Assembly: GCA_037141235.1 (NCBI GenBank)
Contig: JBAXCY010000001.1
Location: 1 to 55,560, forward strand
Direction of reading: 5' to 3'
From: Bog-756 sp037141235
GTDB taxonomy: Bacteria > Actinomycetota > Acidimicrobiia > Acidimicrobiales > RAAP-2
DNA: 55,560 bases
Within the stretch, counting starts at the first letter, position 1. Each line of letters opens with the position of its first letter. Of this stretch, positions 1 through 7,419 are shown one piece after another. The translations under genes and the position numbers were made by a program. Under the pieces are notes generated by a model. That model made no database searches and was not told where the DNA came from. It worked only from the letters and a program-made list of their open reading frames with translations.

Positions 1-77
1 CGTGGTCGAAGGACGAGGTGATCGCCGCCTTCGCCTCGGCGTTGGCGCTCGAGACCCGAGCGACACGAGCGACCTGA
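1..77 (+). CDS. Possible 3' end of a gene entering from the left edge
   Basis: Reading from base 3, the plus strand stays open for 24 codons and stops at TGA 75-77. The C-terminal peptide would end in an acidic, alanine-rich stretch (WSKDEVIAAFASALALE and then a short RATRAT tail). It would be convergent with the exporter gene that ends at 110. The stretch is too short to identify a family, and the open frame could be chance in GC-rich DNA. Confidence 0.25.
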   Translation, partial: WSKDEVIAAFASALALETRATRAT

Positions 78-109
78 GCGACCAGTTCGACCGGGACGGC
101 GCTGCGCGC

Positions 110-874
110 TCAGCCGATGAAGGCCCGCAGGATGGCCAGCACTCCGCTGATCAACAGCACGATGTCCACCAGATGGATGAAGTGGTTGTTGTGGAGCTTC
201 CCCGAGACGGTGTTCCCCACCGCCCAGCCCATCAATCCGAGCGGCAGGGTGAGGACGAAGGCGGCCACCGCTGGCCGGTGCACCGCTCCTGATACCACCA
301 GGATCACCAGCCCCACCACGTTCGAGATGGTGAAGACGGCCGACAGCGTCGATCGGAAAGCATCGGTCGCCATCCCTCGCGCCCGCAGGTAGACGACCAG
401 CGGGGGCCCGTTGGTGGCCAACGCCGTGTTGAGCACGCCGCTGAGCGCCCCGACGGCATAGGTGGCCGACGGGCGGACCACCAGATCAGCCCGCCGCTTG
501 GTGGCGGGGTGGAGCATCCACAGCGCGGCCGTACAAGTGGCCACCCCAAGTGCGATGCGGAGCACGCCGGCCGATGCCGTAATCAAGATGAGCGCACCTA
601 GCGGCATGGCCACCACCGCTCCTGCACTCAGGCGCCACGTCTCGGGTCGGTCAATGTGGTCGTGGTGGCGGGCTGCGATCAGCAGGCTCGACACGGTGCC
701 GTGCAAGAAGACAATCACCACGGCTGCTTGGGGCGGGATCACCAGTGCCATCAGCGGCACAGCCAGCAGGGCGAATCCAAATCCGGCCGTGGCCTGGACG
801 AACCCGGCCACCAGCGTGATAGCCCCCAGCACCAAGAGGATCCACACCTCGATGCCCCACACGGTCACCGTCAC
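110..874 (-). CDS. TauE/SafE (TSUP) family membrane transporter
   Basis: A 254-residue, very hydrophobic protein with about eight membrane segments. It has the two-fold repeat typical of TSUP permeases: a glycine-rich first helix (AGFVQATAGFGFALLAVP, about residues 22-39) and the second-half counterpart GVLNTALATNGPPLVVYL (about 145-162). Family members export or take up small organic anions and sulfur compounds such as sulfite, sulfoacetate and taurine-derived acids. The substrate cannot be read from sequence. The gene lies 30 bp after the urease alpha gene on the same strand, so it is probably the last gene of that operon. A link between its substrate and the agmatine/urea-type chemistry upstream is inference. 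Confidence 0.85.
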   Translation of the reverse strand: MTVTVWGIEVWILLVLGAITLVAGFVQATAGFGFALLAVPLMALVIPPQAAVVIVFLHGTVSSLLIAARHHDHIDRPETWRLSAGAVVAMPLGALILITASAGVLRIALGVATCTAALWMLHPATKRRADLVVRPSATYAVGALSGVLNTALATNGPPLVVYLRARGMATDAFRSTLSAVFTISNVVGLVILVVSGAVHRPAVAAFVLTLPLGLMGWAVGNTVSGKLHNNHFIHLVDIVLLISGVLAILRAFIG

Positions 875-904
875 GATGGGTCCATCTAAGAAGCCACCAG
901 AGAC

Positions 905-2596
905 CTAGAGGAAGTAGAGCCGCTGCAGCGGCACATCATCGGTTGCCTCGAAGTGCATCCGCTCCCCGTCCAAGGTCACCTGGGCCGACACCGGGTCTAC
1001 TTCGACACTGCCCAGGCGCCCATTGCGCACCATGGCCGAAAGACGGATGTCGCGGCAGCCCTGGACGGCCACCCGGCGCCTGTGAGTGGGCCATGGATCG
1101 GACTCGGCTTCGGTGGCCGCCATATTGGTGAAGAGCACCGACAACTCGGCCGGGGCGGCCCCCATGCCGCCGAACTGCGGGCCATAGCGCATGGGCTGGG
1201 CCGATTCGGTGGTGGCGTTGGGATCGCCGATGCGTCCCCAGGCGGGCAGGCCGCCCTTGATGACGAGGGCAGGTTTGGCGCCGAACGATGCCGGAGGCCA
1301 CAGCACGACATCAGCCAGACGACCCGGCGACAGGCTTCCGATCTCGTGACTGAGGCCGTGGGCCAGTGCTGGGTTGATGGTGATCTTGGCCAGGAAGCGC
1401 AGCACCCGGTCATTGTCGTGGCCGGTCGGATCGACCAACTCGGCCCCGGGTGCGCCCTTGGTGACCGAAGCCACGGCAAAGGTGCGCCGCCAGTTCTCTC
1501 CGGCGCGGCCCATCCCGAGCGCGTCCGAACTGGTGATGGGGATTACCCCTAGATCGTGGAGGAGGTTTTCGGCGCCCATGGTTTCGGCGCGGACCCGGTC
1601 GTGCACCAGGGCCAGGTCCCCGGGGATGTCTGGGTTGAGTCCGTGGACGCTGACGATCATGGCCACGTGCTCGTCCAAGGCATTGATGCCGTAGGGCAGG
1701 GTGGGGTTGGTGGAGGAGCCGATCACATGGTCGACTCCGGCCAGGCGCAGTACGTCAGGGGCGTGGCCTCCTCCGCACCCCTCCACGTGGAAGGCGTGCA
1801 CCACCCGGCCATCGGTCACGGCCAGCGTGTCATCGACGGTCAGTCCCTCGTTGAGTCCGTCGGTGTGCAGGCAGACCTGCACGTCGAACTCCTCAGCCGC
1901 ATCCAATGCGGTGTCCAGCGTGCGCAGGTGGGCCCCGGTGTCCTCGTGCACCTTGAAGCCGCACACTCCGGCTTCGAGCTGCTCTAACAGGGGGTCCCGG
2001 TGGGCCGACGAACCTCGACCCAGCACGCCCACGTTGACCGGCCAGGCGTCCAAGGAGGCATATCCCTGGCGGAGCACGGTGGGTGATCCCACCCCGACGC
2101 CCCACATGGGGCCGAGCTCTTGGGTCAGGATGGTGGTGATGCCGCTGGCCAGGGCCGCCTCGAACACCCGGGGAGTCATCCCGTGGACATGGGTGTCGAT
2201 ACCTCCGGCGGTGGCGATGAGCCCCTCACCGGGAATGACCTGGGTACCGCTACCCACCACCACGTCGATGCCGTCGGTGATGTCCGGGTTTCCCGCTCGG
2301 CCCACCCCTGCGATCCGGCCGTTGCGGATGCCGATCGAGGTGGCCCGCACCCCAAGCAGCGGGTCGAGCACCAGCACGTTGGAGATGACGACGTCGCACG
2401 ACTCCGAGGTGCGCACAGAACGCAGTCCCATACCGTCCCGACCGGTCCGACCGAAGCCGAACAGCAGCTCATCGCCTATGGCACGGTCGTCGGCCTCGAC
2501 CTCGACTTCGAGCCCGGTATCGCCCAACCGGACCCGGTCACCCAGGCGAGCACCGTTGACGGCCCGGTCCTCGCTGCCTACGTAGCGGCGAGTCAT
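905..2596 (-). CDS. ureC: Urease alpha-subunit homologue (divergent UreC)
   Basis: The 563-residue length matches urease alpha (about 567). All expected nickel ligands are present: H136 and H138 (IDTHVH), the lysine carbamylated in ureases K215 (GFKVHED), H244 (LHTDGLNE), H270 (FHVEG) and D358 (TSSDALGMGR). The substrate-binding H217 and the flap histidine H318 are also kept. Several active-site neighbours differ from canonical ureases: the flap reads SVHGL where C-H-H is usual (V317 replaces the flap cysteine, G319 the second histidine), and the tryptophan of HEDWG is T220. The start codon overlaps the stop of the gamma/beta gene (ATGA), implying translational coupling. No ureD, E, F, G or H is present in the window. 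It is clearly a urease-fold nickel-type amidohydrolase. Whether urea is the substrate is open. Confidence 0.9.
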   Translation of the reverse strand: MTRRYVGSEDRAVNGARLGDRVRLGDTGLEVEVEADDRAIGDELLFGFGRTGRDGMGLRSVRTSESCDVVISNVLVLDPLLGVRATSIGIRNGRIAGVGRAGNPDITDGIDVVVGSGTQVIPGEGLIATAGGIDTHVHGMTPRVFEAALASGITTILTQELGPMWGVGVGSPTVLRQGYASLDAWPVNVGVLGRGSSAHRDPLLEQLEAGVCGFKVHEDTGAHLRTLDTALDAAEEFDVQVCLHTDGLNEGLTVDDTLAVTDGRVVHAFHVEGCGGGHAPDVLRLAGVDHVIGSSTNPTLPYGINALDEHVAMIVSVHGLNPDIPGDLALVHDRVRAETMGAENLLHDLGVIPITSSDALGMGRAGENWRRTFAVASVTKGAPGAELVDPTGHDNDRVLRFLAKITINPALAHGLSHEIGSLSPGRLADVVLWPPASFGAKPALVIKGGLPAWGRIGDPNATTESAQPMRYGPQFGGMGAAPAELSVLFTNMAATEAESDPWPTHRRRVAVQGCRDIRLSAMVRNGRLGSVEVDPVSAQVTLDGERMHFEATDDVPLQRLYFL

Positions 2597-3471
2597 CGGC
2601 CGTCCCTGTCGGTGACGCCTGTGCCGCTCGGGTTCGCGTCGCCATCTGACGAGACACCCGACGTCACACCCGACGTCACACCCGACCCACGCATCGACCG
2701 TGCGTGGATCGACTCGATCGATCGAGCCGCCGCGCCCGAGGCGCTGTCGGAGCCGTGACGGTCAGGGGCTCCGGTGTCAGCGAACCCGCACGCCCAGGCT
2801 CGCTCGAGTGCCTGCTCCAACGCCCCTGGTGCATCCAAGGGGCCGTCGACCAGGCCTGCGAATCCGATGATGACGCGATGACCCCCGAACGGGACGAGCT
2901 CCACCGTCTTGGTCGCACCGGGGTCGAAGCGCACAACGGCCCCCGCTGGTACCGCCAGGCGTCGCCCGAACGAGGCCCGTCGGTCGAACCGGAGCCGGGG
3001 GTTGGACTCGAAGAAGTGGAAGTGAGAGGTGACCGAGATCGCTACCGAGGCCTCGTTGGTGACCTCGACGAGTACCACGTCCGTATCCGCCACTCCCGCG
3101 TCGCCAGCAGTGTCGGGGTCTGAGGCAGCCACGATGACCGCGCCGGGCGCCTGGTCTCCCAGGTGGCCACCACCTACCGGATCGGGCACGGTGACCAGGC
3201 GGGACCCGTCGGAAAAGACAGCCTCCACCTGGACCTGGGTCACGATGTCGGCCACACCGGGCAGAACGTCATCGGGTCCGACCACCCGGCGTCCGACCTC
3301 GAGCGCCTCAGTGACCCGGAGTCCGTCGCGGGCCGCCTCGGCCACGGCATCGGCCACCACGGCGATGGTCTCGGGCACGTTGAGCCGCAGACCCCGGTCG
3401 CGACGAGAGCGAGCCAGCATTGCCGCCAGGTGCAGCAGCAGCCGGTCTGTCTCGGTCGGGGTGAGGTCCAC
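2593..3471 (-). CDS. ureAB: Fused urease gamma-beta subunit
   Basis: A 292-residue fusion in the order gamma then beta, as in the Helicobacter UreA subunit. Residues 1-100 are the gamma part (RGLRLNVPET, ARDGLRV, VQVEAVFSDGSRLVTV). Residues about 104-225 are the beta part, including the conserved SHFHFFESNPRLRFDR block and the PAGAVVRFDPG segment. A tail of about 65 residues rich in S, G, A and D follows and looks disordered; part of it is written by a 12-bp tandem repeat. It starts with GTG two bases after the stop of the agmatine deiminase gene and overlaps ureC by four bases, so the three genes form one transcription unit. It should form the structural scaffold of the alpha-subunit oligomer. 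Confidence 0.9.
   Translation of the reverse strand: MDLTPTETDRLLLHLAAMLARSRRDRGLRLNVPETIAVVADAVAEAARDGLRVTEALEVGRRVVGPDDVLPGVADIVTQVQVEAVFSDGSRLVTVPDPVGGGHLGDQAPGAVIVAASDPDTAGDAGVADTDVVLVEVTNEASVAISVTSHFHFFESNPRLRFDRRASFGRRLAVPAGAVVRFDPGATKTVELVPFGGHRVIIGFAGLVDGPLDAPGALEQALERAWACGFADTGAPDRHGSDSASGAAARSIESIHARSMRGSGVTSGVTSGVSSDGDANPSGTGVTDRDGR
2654..2686. repeat. 12-bp tandem repeat in the ureAB tail
   Basis: The unit ACACCCGACGTC occurs twice in full, followed by a nine-base partial copy. It lies in frame and encodes a GVTSGVTSGV-type stretch of the disordered C-terminal tail of the gamma-beta fusion. It is probably a slippage-derived microsatellite. Confidence 0.8.
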
Positions 3472-3473
3472 GC

Positions 3474-4493
3474 TCAGCCGTCCGTGATGACCGAGGCTGG
3501 CTGCTGCTGAGTGATGCAGTGGATGCCACCCCCGCGGTCGAAGATCGGCCGGGCGTCGACCAGGACGATCTCCCGGTCCGGATAGCAGTGTCGGAGGATG
3601 TCGGCCGCCACCTCGTCGGACGGATCGTCGAACGACCCCAAGATCACCCCGCCGTTGACCACGTAGTGGTTGATGTAGCTGTAGTCGACCCAGCCCCGGC
3701 CGTCGCGGAGCACAGTCGGAGCGGGCACGGCCACCAGTTCGACCCCGGGGATGCCGCGCAGTATCTCGGCCACCTCGCCACTCACCTCGAAGTCAGGATG
3801 GGACGGATCCCGTTGGTCGTGGAAGAGAAGGGTGTCGGGGCCGGCAAAGCAGGCCACGATGTCGACGTGGCCCTGAGTGCCGAAATCGTCGTAGTCCCGC
3901 GTGAGTCCACGGGGCAGCCAGTAGGCGGTGCTCGTGCCAAGCGTGCGGGCCATCTCGGCCTCGACCTGAGCGCGGGACCAATCGGGGTTGCGTCCTTCAC
4001 CGCGCTGCACGGTCTCGGTCAACAGAATGGTGCCCCGGCCGTCGACGTGGATCCCACCGCCCTCGTTCACCATCGATGAGCTGATCACCGCCGTGTTGGC
4101 TACCTGGGCCACGGTATCGGCGATGAGGGCGTCCTGGTCCCAGGTGGACCAACCCTGGGCCCCCCATCCATTGAAGCGCCAACTCACGGCGGCCACTGCA
4201 CCATCGTCGAGCACGAAGGTCGGACCCATGTCGCGGATCCAGGAGTCGTCGAGCGGGGCTGACACCAGGTCGATGGCTGGGTCGAGCAGACGGCGAGCGC
4301 CATCGATGTCGCCTGGATCGACCACCATGCGCAGCGGCTCGAATCTGACAACCGCACCGGCCACGGCAGCCCAGGCTCGGCGCATCGCCTCCACCCCGTC
4401 CGCATCGAGGTCGAAGGTGCTCGGACCCTCAGTGGGCCACGCCATCCAGGAGGCCTCATGGGCTTCCCATTCCGCCGGCATTCTCCTGGTCAC
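3474..4493 (-). CDS. aguA: Agmatine deiminase (peptidyl-arginine-deiminase fold)
   Basis: A 339-residue protein (family about 340-370). It carries the amidinotransferase-fold signatures of agmatine deiminase: DDSWIRDMGP (about 82-91), NEGGGIHVDG, FGTQGHVD with the catalytic histidine, and near the C-terminus RGGGIHCITQQQP with the nucleophilic cysteine. Known members convert agmatine to N-carbamoylputrescine and ammonia in polyamine biosynthesis or agmatine use. A GTG start is preceded by GGGAGG at good spacing; an ATG four codons later also has an AGGAGA. The gene lies 2 bp upstream of ureAB. No N-carbamoylputrescine amidase (AguB, nitrilase family) is visible in the window. Confidence 0.93.
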   Translation of the reverse strand: MTRRMPAEWEAHEASWMAWPTEGPSTFDLDADGVEAMRRAWAAVAGAVVRFEPLRMVVDPGDIDGARRLLDPAIDLVSAPLDDSWIRDMGPTFVLDDGAVAAVSWRFNGWGAQGWSTWDQDALIADTVAQVANTAVISSSMVNEGGGIHVDGRGTILLTETVQRGEGRNPDWSRAQVEAEMARTLGTSTAYWLPRGLTRDYDDFGTQGHVDIVACFAGPDTLLFHDQRDPSHPDFEVSGEVAEILRGIPGVELVAVPAPTVLRDGRGWVDYSYINHYVVNGGVILGSFDDPSDEVAADILRHCYPDREIVLVDARPIFDRGGGIHCITQQQPASVITDG

Positions 4494-4546
4494 GTCGTCC
4501 TCCCCGTCACAGGATCGCCCTCGGATCCGAATCCATCACGACACCA

Positions 4547-5197
4547 TCACCGTATGTCTCCCAAGGGAATGTTGGGGTCGTGATGCGGCAGGGGCACGCG
4601 GAGCCAAGCAGCAATGTGCGGGATGGTCCAGGCCAGCACCGGACCCGTCAGGGCCACGAAGATCACCGTGACGACGTTGATCGGTCCTCGCAGGACGAGG
4701 GCGATCACCAAGAGCACCGCCTCGATCCCCCATCGAGCACGGTGGATCCTTGCCCCCTTCGCCACCATGGCCAGCATGAGCTCCTCGAGGCATCCCGCCC
4801 CTAGGTCCGACAAGACGTACCCGGTCACCCCTAGGTAGAGGATGGCCAGCGCCAACGCGGCCAGCACACCCCTCCCCAAAATGCCCTGCGGTGACGGCAG
4901 TACTACCAGGCCGACATTGATGACGAGCCCGATGAAGAAGGCGACCAGCACCGTGCCCACCTTGGGTCGCCGCCCCAAGATCCAGGCCAGCACCAGCACC
5001 AGTCCAGCGTTGATCCACGAGCACGCCCCCACCGACAGGCCGGTCTTGGCCGCTACCCCGGCGTTGATGGCATCCAGCGGGTCCGTTCCCAGCCGGGCCT
5101 GCAGGAGCCCAGCGATCCCCATTCCGGTGAAGACGGTCCCGAGCAGGTAGATGGCGAGCCTGGTGACGAACACCCGATCTACATCAGCACGCTTCAT
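4547..5197 (-). CDS. YczE/YyaS/YitT-type integral membrane protein
   Basis: A 216-residue protein with five or six membrane segments. The first hydrophobic hairpin is followed by ARLGTDPLDAINAG (about 34-47), the motif typical of the YczE/YitT families, and a second-half echo is seen at LGAGCLEELMLAM. Function in these families is unknown; some are linked to export of small molecules. The reading frame is open farther upstream, but that stretch runs through the tRNA gene, so the ATG at 5197 is chosen. It lies 53 bp before aguA on the same strand and may be the first gene of the aguA-ureAB-ureC-TSUP operon, with the promoter between 5198 and 5335. Confidence 0.8.
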   Translation of the reverse strand: MKRADVDRVFVTRLAIYLLGTVFTGMGIAGLLQARLGTDPLDAINAGVAAKTGLSVGACSWINAGLVLVLAWILGRRPKVGTVLVAFFIGLVINVGLVVLPSPQGILGRGVLAALALAILYLGVTGYVLSDLGAGCLEELMLAMVAKGARIHRARWGIEAVLLVIALVLRGPINVVTVIFVALTGPVLAWTIPHIAAWLRVPLPHHDPNIPLGDIR

Positions 5198-5335
5198 CGA
5201 GGCGATCTCACGTCGGCTGGATCGCGGGGTACAAACTGGCAACCACGGGCGACGCCACTGGACGCCAGAAGTGCGACGGTTGCAGTGGGGCAATCGGACG
5301 GCACCCTGGTGATGGTAGGTCGCCACGACCGGTAG

Positions 5336-5409
5336 TGGGGACGGAGGGGGTCGAACCCTCACTGGGGGCGGTTTAAGCGCCCTGCCTCTGCCAATTGGGC
5401 TACGTCCCC
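5336..5409 (-). tRNA. tRNA with anticodon UAA (Leu), short variable loop
   Basis: The minus strand folds into a full cloverleaf. The acceptor is GGGGACG/CGUCCCC (7 bp). The D arm starts GCCC, with loop AAUUGG. The anticodon stem is GGGCG/CGCCC with loop CUUAAAC, giving anticodon UAA. The variable loop has five bases (CCAGU), the T arm is GAGGG-UUCGACC-CCCUC, and the discriminator is A. CCA is not encoded. Anticodon UAA reads the leucine codon UUA, yet bacterial tRNA-Leu is class II with a long variable arm, which is absent here. The gene is solid; its amino acid identity is uncertain. Confidence 0.85.
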
Positions 5410-5492
5410 TGGTGCATGCGACTGTAGGCCCATACCGCCGGCCGAGCGGTCCTTCGGGGCGCGTATCGACGTCTGGGCGTCCCACGGAGTCC

Positions 5493-7103
5493 TCAGTTGG
5501 AGCGGTGCCCGGGGTACTCTCCCACCACTGCATCGACGGCCACCAGTTCGACTACTCGAGGAGCATCCACCGGATGGACGAGTCCATCAGACCCGGGCCA
5601 CGGACCGAGCACTGTGGTCGGACGACGGTCGATCTCCCACTGCTGCCACGGCTGCGATCCGGCACCCGCCATGTCACAGACGGGCACGCCGGTACGAGCA
5701 AACGACGTCCAGGCCTGGCGCATCGACACCGACAGCGCCAGGGCCTCGTCTCCCCCACCCGAGAACCCCTGGACCATCGGGTTCTTCACCGTCCCGAACA
5801 CGAACGGGATCTCGAGTGCGTGACACGAACCCAACACCCCGCCGAAGGCCGGTGACTCCCAGGTGAACAGGTAGCAGAACGTGCCCACCCCTGTACCAGC
5901 GGCAGCGCGGTGGGCATCGGCCAACCGGACCGTGCCCACTCGAAAGACGACCTCGGTGGCAATGGCCGACCACAGGTCGCGTGGCTCCACCGACTCGCCT
6001 CGCTCGGCCCGGGCCGTCTGTACGGCGGCGATCACGCTGTCGGTTGCCTCGGGGTCGGGGTCGACCCGCCGCATCCAGTGGCGCAGACCCTCCATGTCCA
6101 ACGACATCAGCTTCGGGCTCCCGAGGACGAAGAAGGCCGACTCGTCTCGCGTGGTACCGATGAGGAGCGGCACTTGGGCCGATGATCCGCTGGCTACGGC
6201 AACTATCGGAGGAACAGGCAGGAACCGCCCATCGACTACCGGAGTGACCAGGAGACCCGATTCGCTCTCGCCGGCCACATCGGAAAGCGCTCCGGCCGCG
6301 GCCACGAGCACGTCGGCCGGCAGTTTGGTCAATGCCTCCCGTGTGCACTCCACGCCAAGGTGGGCGGCCAACCGCTCCGCCCGATCAGAGGCCAGGTCTG
6401 GCGAACACGTGTAGGGGGGCCCGCTCTCCACGATGGCTCGGTGGAACAGCCCACCAGCCGCAGGGACGGCCAGCAACGTGGCCACACTCATCCCTCCTGC
6501 TGACTCGCCGAACAGGGTCACATTGTCAGGATCGCCACCGAAGTCGGCGATGTGGTCGCGCACCCAGGCCAAGGCGGCCACCTGGTCGGCCAGTCCCCAG
6601 TTGCCCACACCCGACCACTCGGCCCCATCCAGCCAGGTCTGACCAGGATCGTCGAGGGCCGGATGAGCCAGGAACCCGAGGAATCCGAGGCGGTAGTTGA
6701 TAGTGACCACCACGACGTCGCCCTCGCTGGCCAGTACACCGCCCCGATAGAGGCCACCCGAGCCCGAGCCGGTCATGAACGAGCCACCGTGGACCCACAC
6801 CATCACCGGCCGGCGTCCACCGTCGAGCCCCGGGGTCCACAGGTTGAGGTTGAGACAGTCCTCGGAGTACTCCTCGAGGGTGCCCCCGAGCGCCTGCTCC
6901 ATCGTCCCCGGGGACTGCGGTGCCGCCGGGCCGAACCGGTCACACTCCCGGATCCCGACCCATGGCTCGGGTGGGGCAGGTGGACGCCAGCGTCGCTCGC
7001 CACCGGTGGGCGCACCGTAGGGGATGCCGGAGAACGCCCAGACGCCACCACGCTCTGTGCCCTGCACTCGGCCGCCTCGTACCTCGACTACACCGTCCAC
7101 CAC
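5493..7103 (-). CDS. Type-B carboxylesterase/lipase (PnbA-like)
   Basis: A 536-residue alpha/beta hydrolase of the carboxylesterase type-B family. Signatures in order are FSGIPYG near residue 24, EDCLNLNLWTP (81-91), oxyanion-hole HGGSF (105-109), the nucleophile elbow FGESAGG with S201, a TTRDES segment with the acidic residue E321, and H428 in GSCHALEIPFVFG. The catalytic triad is therefore complete. No signal peptide is seen, so it is probably cytoplasmic and acts on ester substrates such as p-nitrobenzyl-ester-like compounds. It starts with GTG preceded by GGAGG at good spacing. A perfect palindrome 24 bp upstream of the start suggests control by a dimeric repressor. Confidence 0.92.
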   Translation of the reverse strand: MVDGVVEVRGGRVQGTERGGVWAFSGIPYGAPTGGERRWRPPAPPEPWVGIRECDRFGPAAPQSPGTMEQALGGTLEEYSEDCLNLNLWTPGLDGGRRPVMVWVHGGSFMTGSGSGGLYRGGVLASEGDVVVVTINYRLGFLGFLAHPALDDPGQTWLDGAEWSGVGNWGLADQVAALAWVRDHIADFGGDPDNVTLFGESAGGMSVATLLAVPAAGGLFHRAIVESGPPYTCSPDLASDRAERLAAHLGVECTREALTKLPADVLVAAAGALSDVAGESESGLLVTPVVDGRFLPVPPIVAVASGSSAQVPLLIGTTRDESAFFVLGSPKLMSLDMEGLRHWMRRVDPDPEATDSVIAAVQTARAERGESVEPRDLWSAIATEVVFRVGTVRLADAHRAAAGTGVGTFCYLFTWESPAFGGVLGSCHALEIPFVFGTVKNPMVQGFSGGGDEALALSVSMRQAWTSFARTGVPVCDMAGAGSQPWQQWEIDRRPTTVLGPWPGSDGLVHPVDAPRVVELVAVDAVVGEYPGHRSN

Positions 7104-7419
7104 TCCGACCTCCAGTTCGACAGGAATTGTGTCGATGACACAACCAACTTACCCACCCATAGACTCTGCAGGCACCCAGGCGGAGACCGACCCAGGGCAG
7201 ACGTCACATGACACCTCTCCAAGACACCCACGACACCCAAAGCCCCACGAGGCGGACATACGCACTGAACTGCGCCTATGTAGCCACGCGTCCTTGTTTC
7301 GTTGGGGTCGAGGGCGGTACTGTGCGCCGGTGGGCACGATGAGGGCAGCGCCAGGCACGCGCTCCTCCCTGCGGGCAGGACTCGTTGGCCGAGGCCCAGC
7401 CCCGCACCGCTCGGTGCGC
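7104..7419. other. Divergent intergenic region with operator
   Basis: About 316 bases separate the divergent starts of the carboxylesterase and the NlpC/P60 protein. It contains the palindrome at 7127-7143 on the esterase side. No RNA gene, terminator or convincing promoter pair could be assigned by eye. If the peptidase starts at the alternative ATG 7339, the region is shorter. Confidence 0.5.
7127..7143. promoter_or_regulatory. Palindromic operator candidate
   Basis: TTGTGTC-GAT-GACACAA is a perfect 7+7 inverted repeat with a 3-base centre, 24 bp upstream of the GTG start of the carboxylesterase gene. Size and symmetry fit a dimeric TetR- or GntR-type repressor site overlapping the promoter or leader. 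No regulator gene is adjacent, so the controlling protein is unknown. Confidence 0.5.

Noticed and set aside
5198..5335. Guanidine-type riboswitch before the agmatine/urease operon
   Set aside because: The context made this plausible, but I could not find the paired stems or ACGR-type loops of the known guanidine classes.
5198..5533. Upstream extension of the YczE-type gene
   Set aside because: The frame is open but translates through the tRNA gene, giving a basic nonsense stretch. The ATG at 5197 is the sensible start.
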